From contig NZ_JBKBHD010000001.1 of assembly GCF_046297875.1 (NCBI RefSeq), positions 2,294,001 through 2,358,000 on the forward strand: 64,000 nt of DNA, given 5' to 3'. The translations under genes were made by a program, and so were the position numbers. Source of the DNA: Parvibaculum sp046297875 (GTDB lineage: Bacteria; Pseudomonadota; Alphaproteobacteria; Parvibaculales; Parvibaculaceae). Each line of letters starts with the position of its first letter. Position 1 is the stretch's first letter. Below are positions 10,347 through 18,305 of this stretch, in pieces. Under the pieces are notes generated by a model. That model did not search any database. It saw only the letters and a program-made list of their open reading frames with translations, and was not told the origin of the DNA.

Positions 10347-10808
10347 ATGGCTACCACCACCAAGACGAAAGCTAAGCCGAAGGCCGCTGCGGCCAAGAAA
10401 CCCGCCGCAAAAAAGCCGGCTGCCAAGAAGAAGCCGGCCGCCAAGAAGACGGTAAAGAAGCTCGCCGCGAAGAAGACCGCGACGAAGAAGGCCCCCGCCA
10501 AGAAGAAGCCGGCTGCGAAGAAGAAGCCTGCTGCCAAGAAGGCGGTTGCCAAGAAGACCGTCGCCAAGAAGGCGCCTGCGAAGCGGAAGCCCGCAGCCAA
10601 GAAGAAGCCCGCAGCCAAGAAGACGGCCGCGAAGAAGCCCGCCGCTCGCAAGACGGCTGCGAAGAAGAAGCCTGCAGCGAAGAAGAAGCCCGCTGCTCGC
10701 AAGACAGCTGCGAAGAAGCCCGCCGCCCGCAAGACCGCTGCCAAGAAGGCACCGGCCAAGCGGAAGGCTCCTGCGAAGCGCAAGCCCGCAGCGAAGAAGG
10801 CGGCCTGA
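10347..10808 (+). CDS. histone H1-like Lys/Ala/Pro-rich DNA-binding protein
   Basis: The 153-residue protein is almost entirely Lys, Ala and Pro with some Thr and Arg, in irregular repeats of the form AAKKxPAAKK. It resembles the C-terminal tail of eukaryotic H1, chlamydial Hc1/Hc2 and AlgP of Pseudomonas. Such proteins bind and compact DNA without sequence specificity. AGGAG sits 10 bases before the ATG. A TTGCCG-N17-CATAGT sequence at 10216-10244 is a weak promoter candidate. The broken GST gene starts 9 bases after the stop, so the two are probably cotranscribed. The DNA repeats are coding repeats, which makes this gene prone to length variation. Confidence 0.85.
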   Translation: MATTTKTKAKPKAAAAKKPAAKKPAAKKKPAAKKTVKKLAAKKTATKKAPAKKKPAAKKKPAAKKAVAKKTVAKKAPAKRKPAAKKKPAAKKTAAKKPAARKTAAKKKPAAKKKPAARKTAAKKPAARKTAAKKAPAKRKAPAKRKPAAKKAA

Positions 10809-10817
10809 GAAGGCTGA

Positions 10818-11609
10818 ATGAACGATACGCGCCGGTCATCCGCCGTGAAAGCGGCCCCGAAGCGTTCTGCGGCAAGGCAGCGTCCCGCCACTCGGCGGGA
10901 CAACGCCGAGCCGATCGATCTTTACTACTGGCCAACACCTAATGGCTGGAAAGTGTCGATCATGCTGGAAGAATGTGGGCTGCCCTAAACGGGCAGGCCG
11001 GTGAATATCGGAGTTGGCGATCAGTTCAAGCGATCCTTTCTGAAGATCGCGCCGAACAACAGGATGCCTGCCATCGTGGATCCGAAAGGACCAGGGGGGA
11101 AACCGGTCTCGATCTTCGAGTCGGGGGCAATCCTTCAATATCTCGGGCGCAAGACCGGCAAGTTCTATCCAGCCGGCGAACGCGCGAGGATTGAGGTCGA
11201 CCAATGGCTATTCTGGCAAATGGCTGGGCTTGGTCCGATGGCGGGCCAAGCCCATCACTTCCGCCAATACGCCAAGGAGAAGATACCCTATGCAATCAAG
11301 CGCTGTACCGATGAGGTGAACCGGCTCTACGGCGTGATGAATAAGCGCCTCAAGGACCGTGACAATCTTGCCGGGCGTTACTCGATTGCGGATATGGCCT
11401 GCTGGGGCTGGATCGTACCCTACAAGAACCAGGGCCAGCGGCTGGACGATTTTCCTTTCCTGAAGGACTGGTTCGAGCGGGTTGGTTCCCGTCCGGCGGT
11501 CCAGAGGGGATTTGTCCCGGGTCGCGAATGGCGCCGGGGCTCCATCGGTGACAAGACAAAAGAAGCGGAGAAGGCTCGCAAGATCCTCTTCGGACAACGC
11601 GCACAATAG
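10818..11609 (+). pseudogene. YfcG-like glutathione S-transferase interrupted by an in-frame TAA
   Basis: From the ATG at 10818 the frame reads a basic N-terminal extension of about 33 residues, then a thioredoxin-fold start (IDLYYWPTPNGWKVSIMLEE, CGLP). It meets a TAA at 10986-10988 (codon 57). The same frame continues without a further stop to 11609, with SPNN-type APNNRMPAIVD, the SGAILQYL glutathione-binding turn and a full C-terminal helical domain (ADMACWGWI). In the paralogue at 12180 the stop position holds Tyr (TAT), so one base change explains it. A GTG at 11001 could restart translation but would lack the first beta strand and helix. It is a nonsense mutant or a sequence error; the rest shows no decay. 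Confidence 0.85.
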
Positions 11610-11707
11610 GGCGGAGCGGGGCTTAACGGTTCCGCCACTTATGCTAAGCTTGCAGCGTCCCTGGAAACGGGGGCGCTGTTTGCCTTTCAATGGCCCGGAG
11701 CGAGCTG

Positions 11708-12055
11708 ATGCGTGAATTCATATCCTCGATTGCCGCGATCGGCATGTTTGCCGCGGTGGTCCCTGCCTCGGCGGCGACGGTTACAGGCACCGGCAGCCTC
11801 GTCATGAAGGACAGCTACAACTCCCAGACGAATTGGGGCAGGCCGCTTGTCCTTCCGTCGGACGGCAAGGTTGTGCGGGTGATGTACGGTTCCTATGGCT
11901 TTTCGATCATCGACAAGAACGGCAACACGGTAGGCGATTTCCTGCTGCCGGAAATGGCGATGGGCACGGAAATTCCGGCGGGCGAGTACAGCATCGTGCC
12001 TTATGTCTGCGCCAAGCACCGGCATCACCATGTCGAAGTGACGGTCGAGTACTGA
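11708..12055 (+). CDS. small secreted protein of unknown function
   Basis: A 115-residue protein starting at the ATG at 11708 (the frame is open 18 bases earlier, but only this start puts the signal peptide at the terminus). Residues 1 to about 23 are a clear Sec signal (REFISSIAAIGMFAAV, VPASAA cleavage). The mature part is beta-rich with many Gly and Val and ends with a Cys and a histidine group, CAKHRHHH, that could bind metal. I do not recognise a family. It lies between two GST paralogues on the same strand, 98 bases after the first and 124 before the second. Confidence 0.7.
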   Translation: MREFISSIAAIGMFAAVVPASAATVTGTGSLVMKDSYNSQTNWGRPLVLPSDGKVVRVMYGSYGFSIIDKNGNTVGDFLLPEMAMGTEIPAGEYSIVPYVCAKHRHHHVEVTVEY

Positions 12056-12179
12056 TTTTCCGGTCCGGAAAGATATCCCCTCTTTACAGCGTCACGCTCC
12101 ACCCCCATTTCGTTTCCATCTGGGGAGGTGTGCCTGAAATTCGTCTTCGCGCTTCCTGCCACAACAACAGGAGGGCGCA

Positions 12180-12812
12180 ATGATCGATCTCTACACATGG
12201 ACCACGCCGAACGGGCGCAAGGTTTCGATCATGCTTGAGGAAGCGGGCCTTCCCTATGAAGTGCATGCCGTGAACCTCGGCAAGAACGAGCAATTCGCGC
12301 CGGAATTCCTTAAAGTCAGCCCGAACAACCGGATACCCGCCATCGTCGACAGGGATGCCGACAGCGGCCCGGTTTCCGTCTTCGAGTCGGGCGCGATCCT
12401 GATCTATCTCGCCGAAAAGACCGGCAAGTTCCTCGCGCCGAAGGGCGAGCAGCGGGCGAAGGCGCTCGAATGGCTGATGTGGCAGATGGGTGGCGTCGGG
12501 CCGATGCTCGGTCAGGCCAATCACTTCATCAACACGGCGCCGGAAAAGGTTCCCTATGCCATCGACCGCTACATCACCGAGGCGGCGCGGCTCATCAAGG
12601 TGCTCGACACGCGGCTCGGCCACGCGGCCTTCATGGCCGGCGACTATTCCATTGCCGACATGGCGACTTATCCCTGGATCAGCGTCGCCTTTCCGCTGAT
12701 CGCGCAGGGCAAGCCTGACATCGTGGGCGAGGGCGCCAATGTGAAGCGCTGGCTCGACGCGGTCGGCGCGCGGCCTGCCGTTCAGCGCGGCATGGCAGTG
12801 CCGAACGTATAG
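12180..12812 (+). CDS. glutathione S-transferase, YfcG/Nu-class-like
   Basis: A complete 210-residue GST. The N-terminal thioredoxin fold (MIDLYTWTTPNGRKVSIMLE) carries the Asn/Gly-rich TPNG turn of YfcG-type enzymes, which lack a catalytic Ser/Tyr/Cys and act on disulfides or peroxides with glutathione. SPNNRIPAIVD (cis-Pro loop) and FESGAILIYLAEKTGKF (glutathione gamma-Glu site) follow, then the helical domain with DYSIADMATYPWI. AACAGGAGG precedes the ATG. It is the intact paralogue of the broken gene 570 bases upstream. Exact substrate is unknown. Confidence 0.92.
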   Translation: MIDLYTWTTPNGRKVSIMLEEAGLPYEVHAVNLGKNEQFAPEFLKVSPNNRIPAIVDRDADSGPVSVFESGAILIYLAEKTGKFLAPKGEQRAKALEWLMWQMGGVGPMLGQANHFINTAPEKVPYAIDRYITEAARLIKVLDTRLGHAAFMAGDYSIADMATYPWISVAFPLIAQGKPDIVGEGANVKRWLDAVGARPAVQRGMAVPNV

Positions 12813-12975
12813 TGCATGACGGAAAACGGCTGCCTGTTGTCGATACGACACTTATGGTGCACCGGCGTTAACCATTTTTTCAGCGGGGGCATAGAAATTT
12901 GCATGCGGGAACGAAGTTCATGACTTCGTCGATACGGCAACCGGGGCGGAAGGCCGCGATCTTAGGAGTGGGCAA

Positions 12976-13245
12976 ATGGCTCGCATGCAACTCGAGAGTT
13001 TCGAGAAGAACGACCTTGCGGCCGAAGGCGGCAAGGAAGAGGCGCTCTACAATCTTGGCCTGATGTATTCGACGGGGCACGGGGTCGAAGTCGATCTGGT
13101 GACCGCGCACAAATGGTTCAACCTGGCCGCCATGAAGGGGAGCAATGCGGCGCGCAGCTGCCGGGCGGAACTGGCTGCCGAGATGTCTCCGTCGCAGATC
13201 GCCGAAGCGCAGCGCCAGGCCCGCGAGTGGTTGGCAAACCAGTAA
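12976..13245 (+). CDS. small Sel1-repeat protein
   Basis: An 89-residue protein with one clear Sel1-like (TPR-related) repeat, ALYNLGLMYSTGHGVEVD followed by LVTAHKWFNLAAMKGSNAA, and a C-terminal helix. AGGAG lies 7 bases before the ATG. No signal peptide is seen, so it is likely cytoplasmic. Sel1 repeats mediate protein contacts; partner and pathway are unknown. It stands alone, 163 bases after the GST gene and 250 before tesB. Confidence 0.8.
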   Translation: MARMQLESFEKNDLAAEGGKEEALYNLGLMYSTGHGVEVDLVTAHKWFNLAAMKGSNAARSCRAELAAEMSPSQIAEAQRQAREWLANQ

Positions 13246-13495
13246 GATACTGTAATAAATAACTAAATCAGGCTTTCCGCAGGCGTCCTCTGCGCCGCGA
13301 TGTGCCTGATCCGCCGGTATCCGCCCTCTTGCGGATGCGGGCCCTGCTGCCGCCCGCAGCTCCTTTCGCGCCTGCGAAATCGCGGCATCGACTCCGCTGC
13401 AAAATGTTCTATGTTCCGCGCAATTGCGTAGCCCGTTTTCCGCCCGCACGACGGAAAATCGCTTCGCGATGTTCGTTTCCCTTTCTGGAGTGGCC

Positions 13496-14395
13496 ATGAG
13501 CGACACGTCCCCCCAAGAGGATGAAAAGTCCGTCGAGGATCTGGTCGATCTGCTCGATCTCGAGCGGATCGAGGAAAATCTGTTCCGCGGCCACAGCCCC
13601 GATGTCAGCTGGCAGCGCGTTTTTGGCGGGCAGGTCATCGGGCAGGCGCTGGTGGCGGCCTACCGGACGGTCGAGGAGCGCGTATGCCATTCGCTACACG
13701 CCTATTTCATCCGGCCGGGCGATCCGAAAGTGCCGATCGTCTATGAAGTCGACCGCTCGCGCGATGGCAAGAGCTTCACCACGCGGCGTGTCGTTGCGAT
13801 CCAGCACGGCAAACAGATATTCAATCTGGCGGCGTCTTTCCAGGTGCCGGAAGAGGGCTTCGAGCATCAGGCCGACATGCCGAAAGTGCCGATGCCGGAA
13901 GAGCTCGCCAGCGAACGCGAATTGCGCAAGGCAATTGCCGAAAAGCTGCCGCCCGAGATCGCCAAGCATTTCTCGCGTCCCCGGCCCATCGAAATCAGGC
14001 CCGTCAATCCGCAGGACTATATCGACCCGGCGCCGATGGAGCCCTTGCAGCATGTCTGGTTCCGGGCACGCAAAAGCGTCGGTGACAATACTCCGCTGCA
14101 TCAGTGCATCCTCGCCTATGCCTCCGACATGACGCTGCTCGACACCTGCATCCGTCCACATGGCGTGAGTTGGGTGTCCGGGAAGCTGCAGTCGGCGAGC
14201 CTTGACCATGCGATGTGGTTCCACGGGCCGTTCAGCACCGATGACTGGTTGCTCTATACGCAGGACAGCCCCAGCGCCTCCGGCGCGCGTGGACTCAACC
14301 GGGGCTCGATCTATACGCGGGACGGCAAGCTCGTCGCCTCTGTGGCGCAGGAAGGGCTGATCCGTTACCACGGCAAGCCCAAACCCAAGGGCTGA
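13496..14395 (+). CDS. tesB: acyl-CoA thioesterase II
   Basis: TesB hydrolyses medium- and long-chain acyl-CoA. The 299-residue protein is a double hotdog: N-terminal half with NLFRGHSP, RVFGGQVIGQALVAA and LHAYFIRPGDP, C-terminal half with ASDMTLLDT, SLDHAMWFH and SVAQEGLIR. These contain the Asp, Thr and Gln of the TesB active site. The frame is open from 13424, but the ATG at 13496 has GGAG 5 bases upstream and begins at the normal family position. The tRNA-Ser promoter begins 46 bases after the stop. Confidence 0.95.
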   Translation: MSDTSPQEDEKSVEDLVDLLDLERIEENLFRGHSPDVSWQRVFGGQVIGQALVAAYRTVEERVCHSLHAYFIRPGDPKVPIVYEVDRSRDGKSFTTRRVVAIQHGKQIFNLAASFQVPEEGFEHQADMPKVPMPEELASERELRKAIAEKLPPEIAKHFSRPRPIEIRPVNPQDYIDPAPMEPLQHVWFRARKSVGDNTPLHQCILAYASDMTLLDTCIRPHGVSWVSGKLQSASLDHAMWFHGPFSTDDWLLYTQDSPSASGARGLNRGSIYTRDGKLVASVAQEGLIRYHGKPKPKG

Positions 14396-14441
14396 GGCTC
14401 GAAAATAGCGGTGTGCGGCTGGACTGAACCGGATATTGGCC

Positions 14442-14470
14442 TTGAAGCGCCCCGCAATCTTGGGCATACA
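14442..14470 (+). promoter_or_regulatory. sigma-70-type promoter of tRNA-Ser
   Basis: TTGAAG at 14442-14447 and CATACA at 14465-14470 are separated by exactly 17 bases. The tRNA 5-prime end follows 11 bases after the -10 element, which leaves a leader of a few bases. Both hexamers match the consensus at four of six positions. Confidence 0.55.
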
Positions 14471-14480
14471 CGGGAAAGCC

Positions 14481-14573
14481 GGAGAGGTGGCCGAGTGGCT
14501 GAAGGCGGCGGTTTGCTAAACCGTTGTACAGTGTAAAGCTGTACCGTGGGTTCGAATCCCATCCTCTCCGCCA
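14481..14573 (+). tRNA. tRNA-Ser (anticodon GCU)
   Basis: The acceptor stem GGAGAGG (14481-14487) pairs with CCTCTCC (14563-14569); the discriminator G and an encoded CCA (14571-14573) follow. The anticodon loop TTGCTAA puts GCT at 14515-14517, reading AGC/AGU serine codons. The long variable arm with paired GTACAG and CTGTAC is the class II mark of serine tRNAs. The T arm contains TTCGAAT. A promoter and a terminator flank it closely. Confidence 0.97.
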
Positions 14574-14580
14574 TTAAAAG

Positions 14581-14604
14581 GGCCCCCGCAACGGGGCCTT
14601 TTTT
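14581..14604 (+). terminator. Rho-independent terminator of tRNA-Ser
   Basis: GGCCCC (14581-14586) and GGGGCC (14593-14598) form a six-pair GC stem with a six-base loop, followed at once by TTTTTT. It lies 8 bases after the tRNA CCA end. Confidence 0.85.
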
Positions 14605-14635
14605 ATTGGCAGAAGATCGGGGGCCGGATCTGGGC

Positions 14636-15745
14636 TCAGTCGAGCTCCTTACCTTCGCTCAGGTCGCCGTCACGCGATAGCAGGATAGCCACAGGCCTCA
14701 GGCCGGGGACATGGGCGCAGACGATCATCACCATGACCATGATCGGTACGGCGAGGAAGAGGCCGACGATGCCCCAGATCGCGCCCCAGAATGTCAGCGA
14801 CAGGATGATCGCCAGCGACGACAGGTGCAAAGCACGGCCCATCAGCATGGGCTCAATGATGTTGCCGATGCAAAACTGGATGGTGCCGATGCTGAGCAGC
14901 ACGATGAGCGCCATCGGCCAGTCGCCGAACTGGACCAGCGCCACCAGCATGGGAAGGAACGAGGCGATGATCGAGCCGATATTGGGAATGAAATTGAAGA
15001 AGAAGGTCAGCGTCGCCAGCGTTTCGGGGAAGTCGACACCGATCAGCAAGAGCAGCAGATAGACGACGCCTGCCGTGGCAAGGCTGACCGCCGTCTTGAC
15101 CAGCACATAATGGCGAACGCTGCGCCCGATTGCCTCGAGAATATTGCTTAGCCGCTGGGCGCGTTCGGGGGCGGGAAAGAGCTTTTCGAACTTGGCGGAA
15201 AAATGCGGCCTCTCGGCAAACAGGAAGCCGATATAGAGGATGACGAGCACAGTCGAAATCAGCAGGTTCCCCGCCGATCCGGCAAGGGAACGGAGATTGG
15301 CGCCGACATCGATGTCGCGGAAGGCCGCGCTTACCGCTGAGGCGGCGTCTTCTCCGAGCCAGGTGAAAAGGGTGGAAAGACCTTCTTCCGAGCGGTCGGT
15401 ATAGGTCGACGCGGTTGCGACGACGGAATTGACCTGCGCCGACACGATTCCGAAGAGCGCCATCAGCACGGCCGCCGAAAGCAGGGAGACGATGATGGTC
15501 GCAAGCCAGTTCGGCATGGCAAGCGAACCGATCCTGAAATGACCGGCGAGGTCGATCAGGGCGGTGATGAGGCTGAAAAGCAGAATGGCGACGGCCAGAG
15601 GGGCGAGAAAAAAGCGGCCTTGAACGACGATGACAAGAATGACGGCTATGCCGAGGAGGCCGAGAAGCCAGCTCAAGGGCGGCTGCATCTTCTGCAGAAG
15701 CTGTTCGCGCCGCGGGGCCGGGAAATCCTGCGAATCGTCCTGCAC
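14636..15745 (-). CDS. AI-2E family (PerM-type) membrane protein
   Basis: A 369-residue membrane protein of the AI-2E transporter family, which has about eight membrane helices and includes AI-2 exporters, PerM and Na+/H+ antiporters. N-terminal helices (SWLLGLLGIAVILVIVVQG) are followed by the long soluble stretch with SVVATASTYTDRSEEG, then the C-terminal block TLTFFFNFIPNIGSIIAS and SLTFWGAIWGIVGLFLAVP, both characteristic. The substrate cannot be inferred. It is convergent with tRNA-Ser and divergent from the TRIC gene. Confidence 0.88.
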   Translation of the reverse strand: MQDDSQDFPAPRREQLLQKMQPPLSWLLGLLGIAVILVIVVQGRFFLAPLAVAILLFSLITALIDLAGHFRIGSLAMPNWLATIIVSLLSAAVLMALFGIVSAQVNSVVATASTYTDRSEEGLSTLFTWLGEDAASAVSAAFRDIDVGANLRSLAGSAGNLLISTVLVILYIGFLFAERPHFSAKFEKLFPAPERAQRLSNILEAIGRSVRHYVLVKTAVSLATAGVVYLLLLLIGVDFPETLATLTFFFNFIPNIGSIIASFLPMLVALVQFGDWPMALIVLLSIGTIQFCIGNIIEPMLMGRALHLSSLAIILSLTFWGAIWGIVGLFLAVPIMVMVMIVCAHVPGLRPVAILLSRDGDLSEGKELD

Positions 15746-15892
15746 GGCGGGTATCCTCTATTGTTCCGGCGCGGGAGAGCGGCGCAACAAACCGCGTCCG
15801 TCTGATGCAAGACTGGCAGTGCGGGGCAGGAGGGGCAAGCAGATTGCAGTGCGGTGCTGGCCTTGGCGCGCTTGTGGCGCTAGCGTTTGATC

Positions 15893-16522
15893 ATGGAAAT
15901 GCCCGATATTCTGCTTTCGCTTCAACTGATCGGCATCGCGGCTTTCGCGGTGTCGGGGGCGCTTGTCGCCGGTGAGCGCCAGATGGACTGGTTCGGCGTC
16001 ATGGTGCTCGGCATCATTGTTGCCGTCGGTGGCGGCACCGTGCGCGACCTCTTGCTCGATGTGCCCGTCTTCTGGATTGCGGCGCCCTGGTATGTGCTTC
16101 TTGCCGGCGGATTTGCGCTGGCGACCATCCCCTTCGCGCGCTTTGCGCACAGGGTCCGGCGGCCCGTCGCCATTGCCGATGCCGTCGGCCTTGCGATCTT
16201 CGTATCGCTCGGCACGCGCAAGGCGCTGGAGATGGGGACTTCCGGCTTCGTGGCGGTGGTCATGGGGGTCATCACAGGCATCGCGGGCGGCATCATCCGC
16301 GATGTGCTGGCGAACCGGACGCCGACCATCCTGCGCAAGGAGGTCTATGCGCTGGCGGCGCTTTGCGGTGCCTCGCTCTTTGTGCTGGCTGACCGGATGG
16401 ACATGCCGCCGCTGCTGACGTTCTGGGTTGCGAGCGGCGCGGTGCTTGTCATCCGGCTTCTGGCGATCGCCTATAACTGGTCGATCCCGACGCTGAAGGT
16501 CGAACCAGGCGAGCAGGATTGA
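15893..16522 (+). CDS. TRIC/YicG-type (UPF0126) membrane protein
   Basis: A membrane protein of 209 residues from the ATG at 15893; the frame is open 6 bases earlier at a TTG. It has two repeated halves, each of three helices: AAFAVSGALVAGERQ with VGGGTVRDLLLD in the first, VGLAIFVSLGTRKALE with AGGIIRDVLANR in the second. Prokaryotic TRIC homologues form trimeric monovalent cation channels, and E. coli YicG is implicated in glycine uptake; the job here is unproven. DUF2459 follows within 6 bases. Confidence 0.9.
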   Translation: MEMPDILLSLQLIGIAAFAVSGALVAGERQMDWFGVMVLGIIVAVGGGTVRDLLLDVPVFWIAAPWYVLLAGGFALATIPFARFAHRVRRPVAIADAVGLAIFVSLGTRKALEMGTSGFVAVVMGVITGIAGGIIRDVLANRTPTILRKEVYALAALCGASLFVLADRMDMPPLLTFWVASGAVLVIRLLAIAYNWSIPTLKVEPGEQD

Positions 16523-16527
16523 ATCGG

Positions 16528-17160
16528 ATGGCTGCGAAATTTCCACGCATCGCATTCTTCGTTCTGTTTGTGATTGTTTTGCTGGCAGCCGCCCGCGCCG
16601 CCGCCGCCGGGGAGGTTTATGTCGTCTATGTGAGCAGCAATGGCTGGCACACCGGCATCGTCGTCGCCACGGACGATATTCCGGCGGGCAAGATTCCCGA
16701 GGCCGCCGACTTTCCGGAAGCCGCCTATCTCGAGTTTGGCTGGGGCGATGCGGGTTTTTATCCGAAGCCCGATGCGGGTCTTTTCGCCGCCATCGGTGCC
16801 GCCTTTCCGGGTCCAGCCGTCATGCATGTTGCCGCGCTGGCGGCGCGGCCTTCGGATTTTTTCGCTGATGTCGAGGAAGTCGAACTCGAACTCGGCATGG
16901 AAGAGTTTACGTCGCTGATACGCTATCTGCACGAGAGCTTCGCGCGCGACGGCGAGCGTGTGGAAGCGACGGCGCCGGGGCTTTATTCTTTCAGCAAGTT
17001 CTATCCGGCGACCGGCATATTCAGCCTGAATAACACCTGCAACACATGGACGGCGCGTGGGCTTGAGCTTGCGGAAGTGAATGTCCAGTCAAGTGGTGTG
17101 CAGCGTGCAGAAGACCTCATGAAGCAATTGCGGCGTTTTGCGCAGCCTGCGGAGCGCTGA
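16528..17160 (+). CDS. DUF2459 (TIGR02117-type) exported protein
   Basis: A 210-residue protein of a conserved but uncharacterised family. An N-terminal hydrophobic helix (IAFFVLFVIVLLAAARA) is a signal or anchor. The family motif VSSNGWHTGIVV follows at once; later marks are EFGWGDAGFYPK and LNNTCNTWTARGL, with a possible Cys/His catalytic pair. A TTG at 16519 in the same frame overlaps the previous gene; I chose the ATG at 16528. It is probably cotranscribed with the TRIC gene. The 335 bases after it hold the structured leader of the betaine operon. Confidence 0.85.
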   Translation: MAAKFPRIAFFVLFVIVLLAAARAAAAGEVYVVYVSSNGWHTGIVVATDDIPAGKIPEAADFPEAAYLEFGWGDAGFYPKPDAGLFAAIGAAFPGPAVMHVAALAARPSDFFADVEEVELELGMEEFTSLIRYLHESFARDGERVEATAPGLYSFSKFYPATGIFSLNNTCNTWTARGLELAEVNVQSSGVQRAEDLMKQLRRFAQPAER

Positions 17161-17230
17161 AACGCGTCATATTCCATATGTTTTCGTGAATTTCCCACTC
17201 TTGCGGTTGCGGCATGTGGAACGCTTTGTT

Positions 17231-17385
17231 AGCGTGGCTTCGCTGAGTGGGCGTACCATAATCTGCATCTGCGATGCAGTTCGTCCTTCAGTCGCATCCC
17301 GCAGCTTCGCTGCCTTGCCGTTTTCCTGACGGTGTCATGGGATGCGGCCCGCTTCGTGCATTTGCGCGGCTTTCCCTTTGCGGGC
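17231..17385 (+). promoter_or_regulatory. strongly base-paired leader upstream of the glycine betaine operon
   Basis: The 335-base gap 17161-17495 holds no supported gene. Within it the plus strand can fold into several perfect helices. CTGCATC/GATGCAG closes on a 3-base loop (17263-17279). CGCATCCC (17293-17300) pairs with GGGATGCG (17339-17346) and encloses two hairpins, GCAGC-TTC-GCTGC (17301-17313) and CCGT/ACGG (17318-17332), giving a three-way junction. GCCCGC (17347-17352) can pair with GCGGGC (17380-17385). No U-tract follows, so it is not a simple terminator. It matches no riboswitch I recognise by eye. It could be a sensor or attenuator controlling GSMT; this is inference. Confidence 0.45.
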
Positions 17386-17495
17386 TTTCGAAATCGAATT
17401 CATAGGTGTCCGGAGGCAGTCGTGCCGGCGCCGTTTGTGCTTTCCGGCGGTGCATCAAGCGCCTGCACGCCGTCATTTGATGAAGGAACGTCACC

Positions 17496-18305
17496 ATGAA
17501 ACAAATCAAGAAACAGGAACAGGAATTTGGCGACGATCCGCTCTCGATACGCGAGACGGACCACTATCAGCAGGAATATGTCGAGTCCTTCGTCGACAAA
17601 TGGGACGACCTCATCGATTGGGAAAGCCGCGCGGAGAGCGAAGGGCAGTTCTTCATCAATATTCTGAAGGAACGTGGCAAGCACAAGATTCTCGATGTGG
17701 CGACAGGTACGGGGTTCAACTCGGTGCAGCTCCTGAAGGCCGGATTCGACGTGACAAGTGTGGACGGCAGCGCGGAGATGCTTTCAAAGGCGTTCTCGAA
17801 TGCGCGCGATCATGGCTTCGTCATGCAGACGGTTCATGCGGACTGGCGCTGGCTTAACAAGGATGTGCATGGGAAATTCGACGCCATCATCTGCCTGGGC
17901 AACTCCTTCACGCATCTTTTTGAGGAGCGCGACAGGCGCCGCGCGCTGGCGGAGTTCTACGCCGCGCTGAAGCATGACGGCATTCTCATCCTCGATCAGC
18001 GAAACTACGATGCCATTCTCGATCGCGGCTTCAGCACCAAGCACAAATACTATTATTGCGGCGACAAGGTCACGGCGGAACCAGCGCATGTCGACGATAG
18101 TCTTGCGCGCTTCCGCTATACCTTCTCGGACGACAGCGTCTATTACCTGAACATGTTCCCGTTGCGGAAAAACTACACACGCAAGCTGATGCACGAAATC
18201 GGTTTCCAGGCCGTCACCACCTATGGCGACTTCCAGGCCGGCTACAAGGACGAGGACACCGACTTTTTCATTCACGTTGCGGAGAAGGCCTATGAGCAAG
18301 ACTAG
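17496..18305 (+). CDS. glycine/sarcosine N-methyltransferase (GSMT)
   Basis: GSMT methylates glycine to sarcosine and dimethylglycine with SAM, the first part of de novo glycine betaine synthesis. The 269-residue protein has SAM motif I KILDVATGTGFNSVQLL, FDAIICLGNSFTHLF and the family-specific QRNYDAILDRGF and YYYCGDKV. AAGGAA lies 8 bases before the ATG. Its last 14 bases overlap the start of the second methyltransferase, an arrangement known from halophiles and cyanobacteria that make betaine this way. The product would serve as osmoprotectant. It follows a long structured leader. Confidence 0.93.
   Translation: MKQIKKQEQEFGDDPLSIRETDHYQQEYVESFVDKWDDLIDWESRAESEGQFFINILKERGKHKILDVATGTGFNSVQLLKAGFDVTSVDGSAEMLSKAFSNARDHGFVMQTVHADWRWLNKDVHGKFDAIICLGNSFTHLFEERDRRRALAEFYAALKHDGILILDQRNYDAILDRGFSTKHKYYYCGDKVTAEPAHVDDSLARFRYTFSDDSVYYLNMFPLRKNYTRKLMHEIGFQAVTTYGDFQAGYKDEDTDFFIHVAEKAYEQD

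Noticed and set aside
10347..10808. Repeated AAGAAG/GCC blocks as a CRISPR-like or tandem DNA repeat.
   Set aside because: Unit length and spacing are irregular and follow the codon frame of a Lys/Ala protein.
10337..10938. Ala/Phe-rich and Ser-rich frames opposite the H1-like gene.
   Set aside because: Reverse translation of AAG/GCC repeat codons gives Phe/Leu/Ala or Ser/Trp repeats. No independent support.
17342..17857. A 171-residue plus-strand frame that would fill the gap before GSMT.
   Set aside because: Overlaps most of GSMT in another frame, is Cys/Arg-rich and has no family; the gap is better explained as a structured leader.
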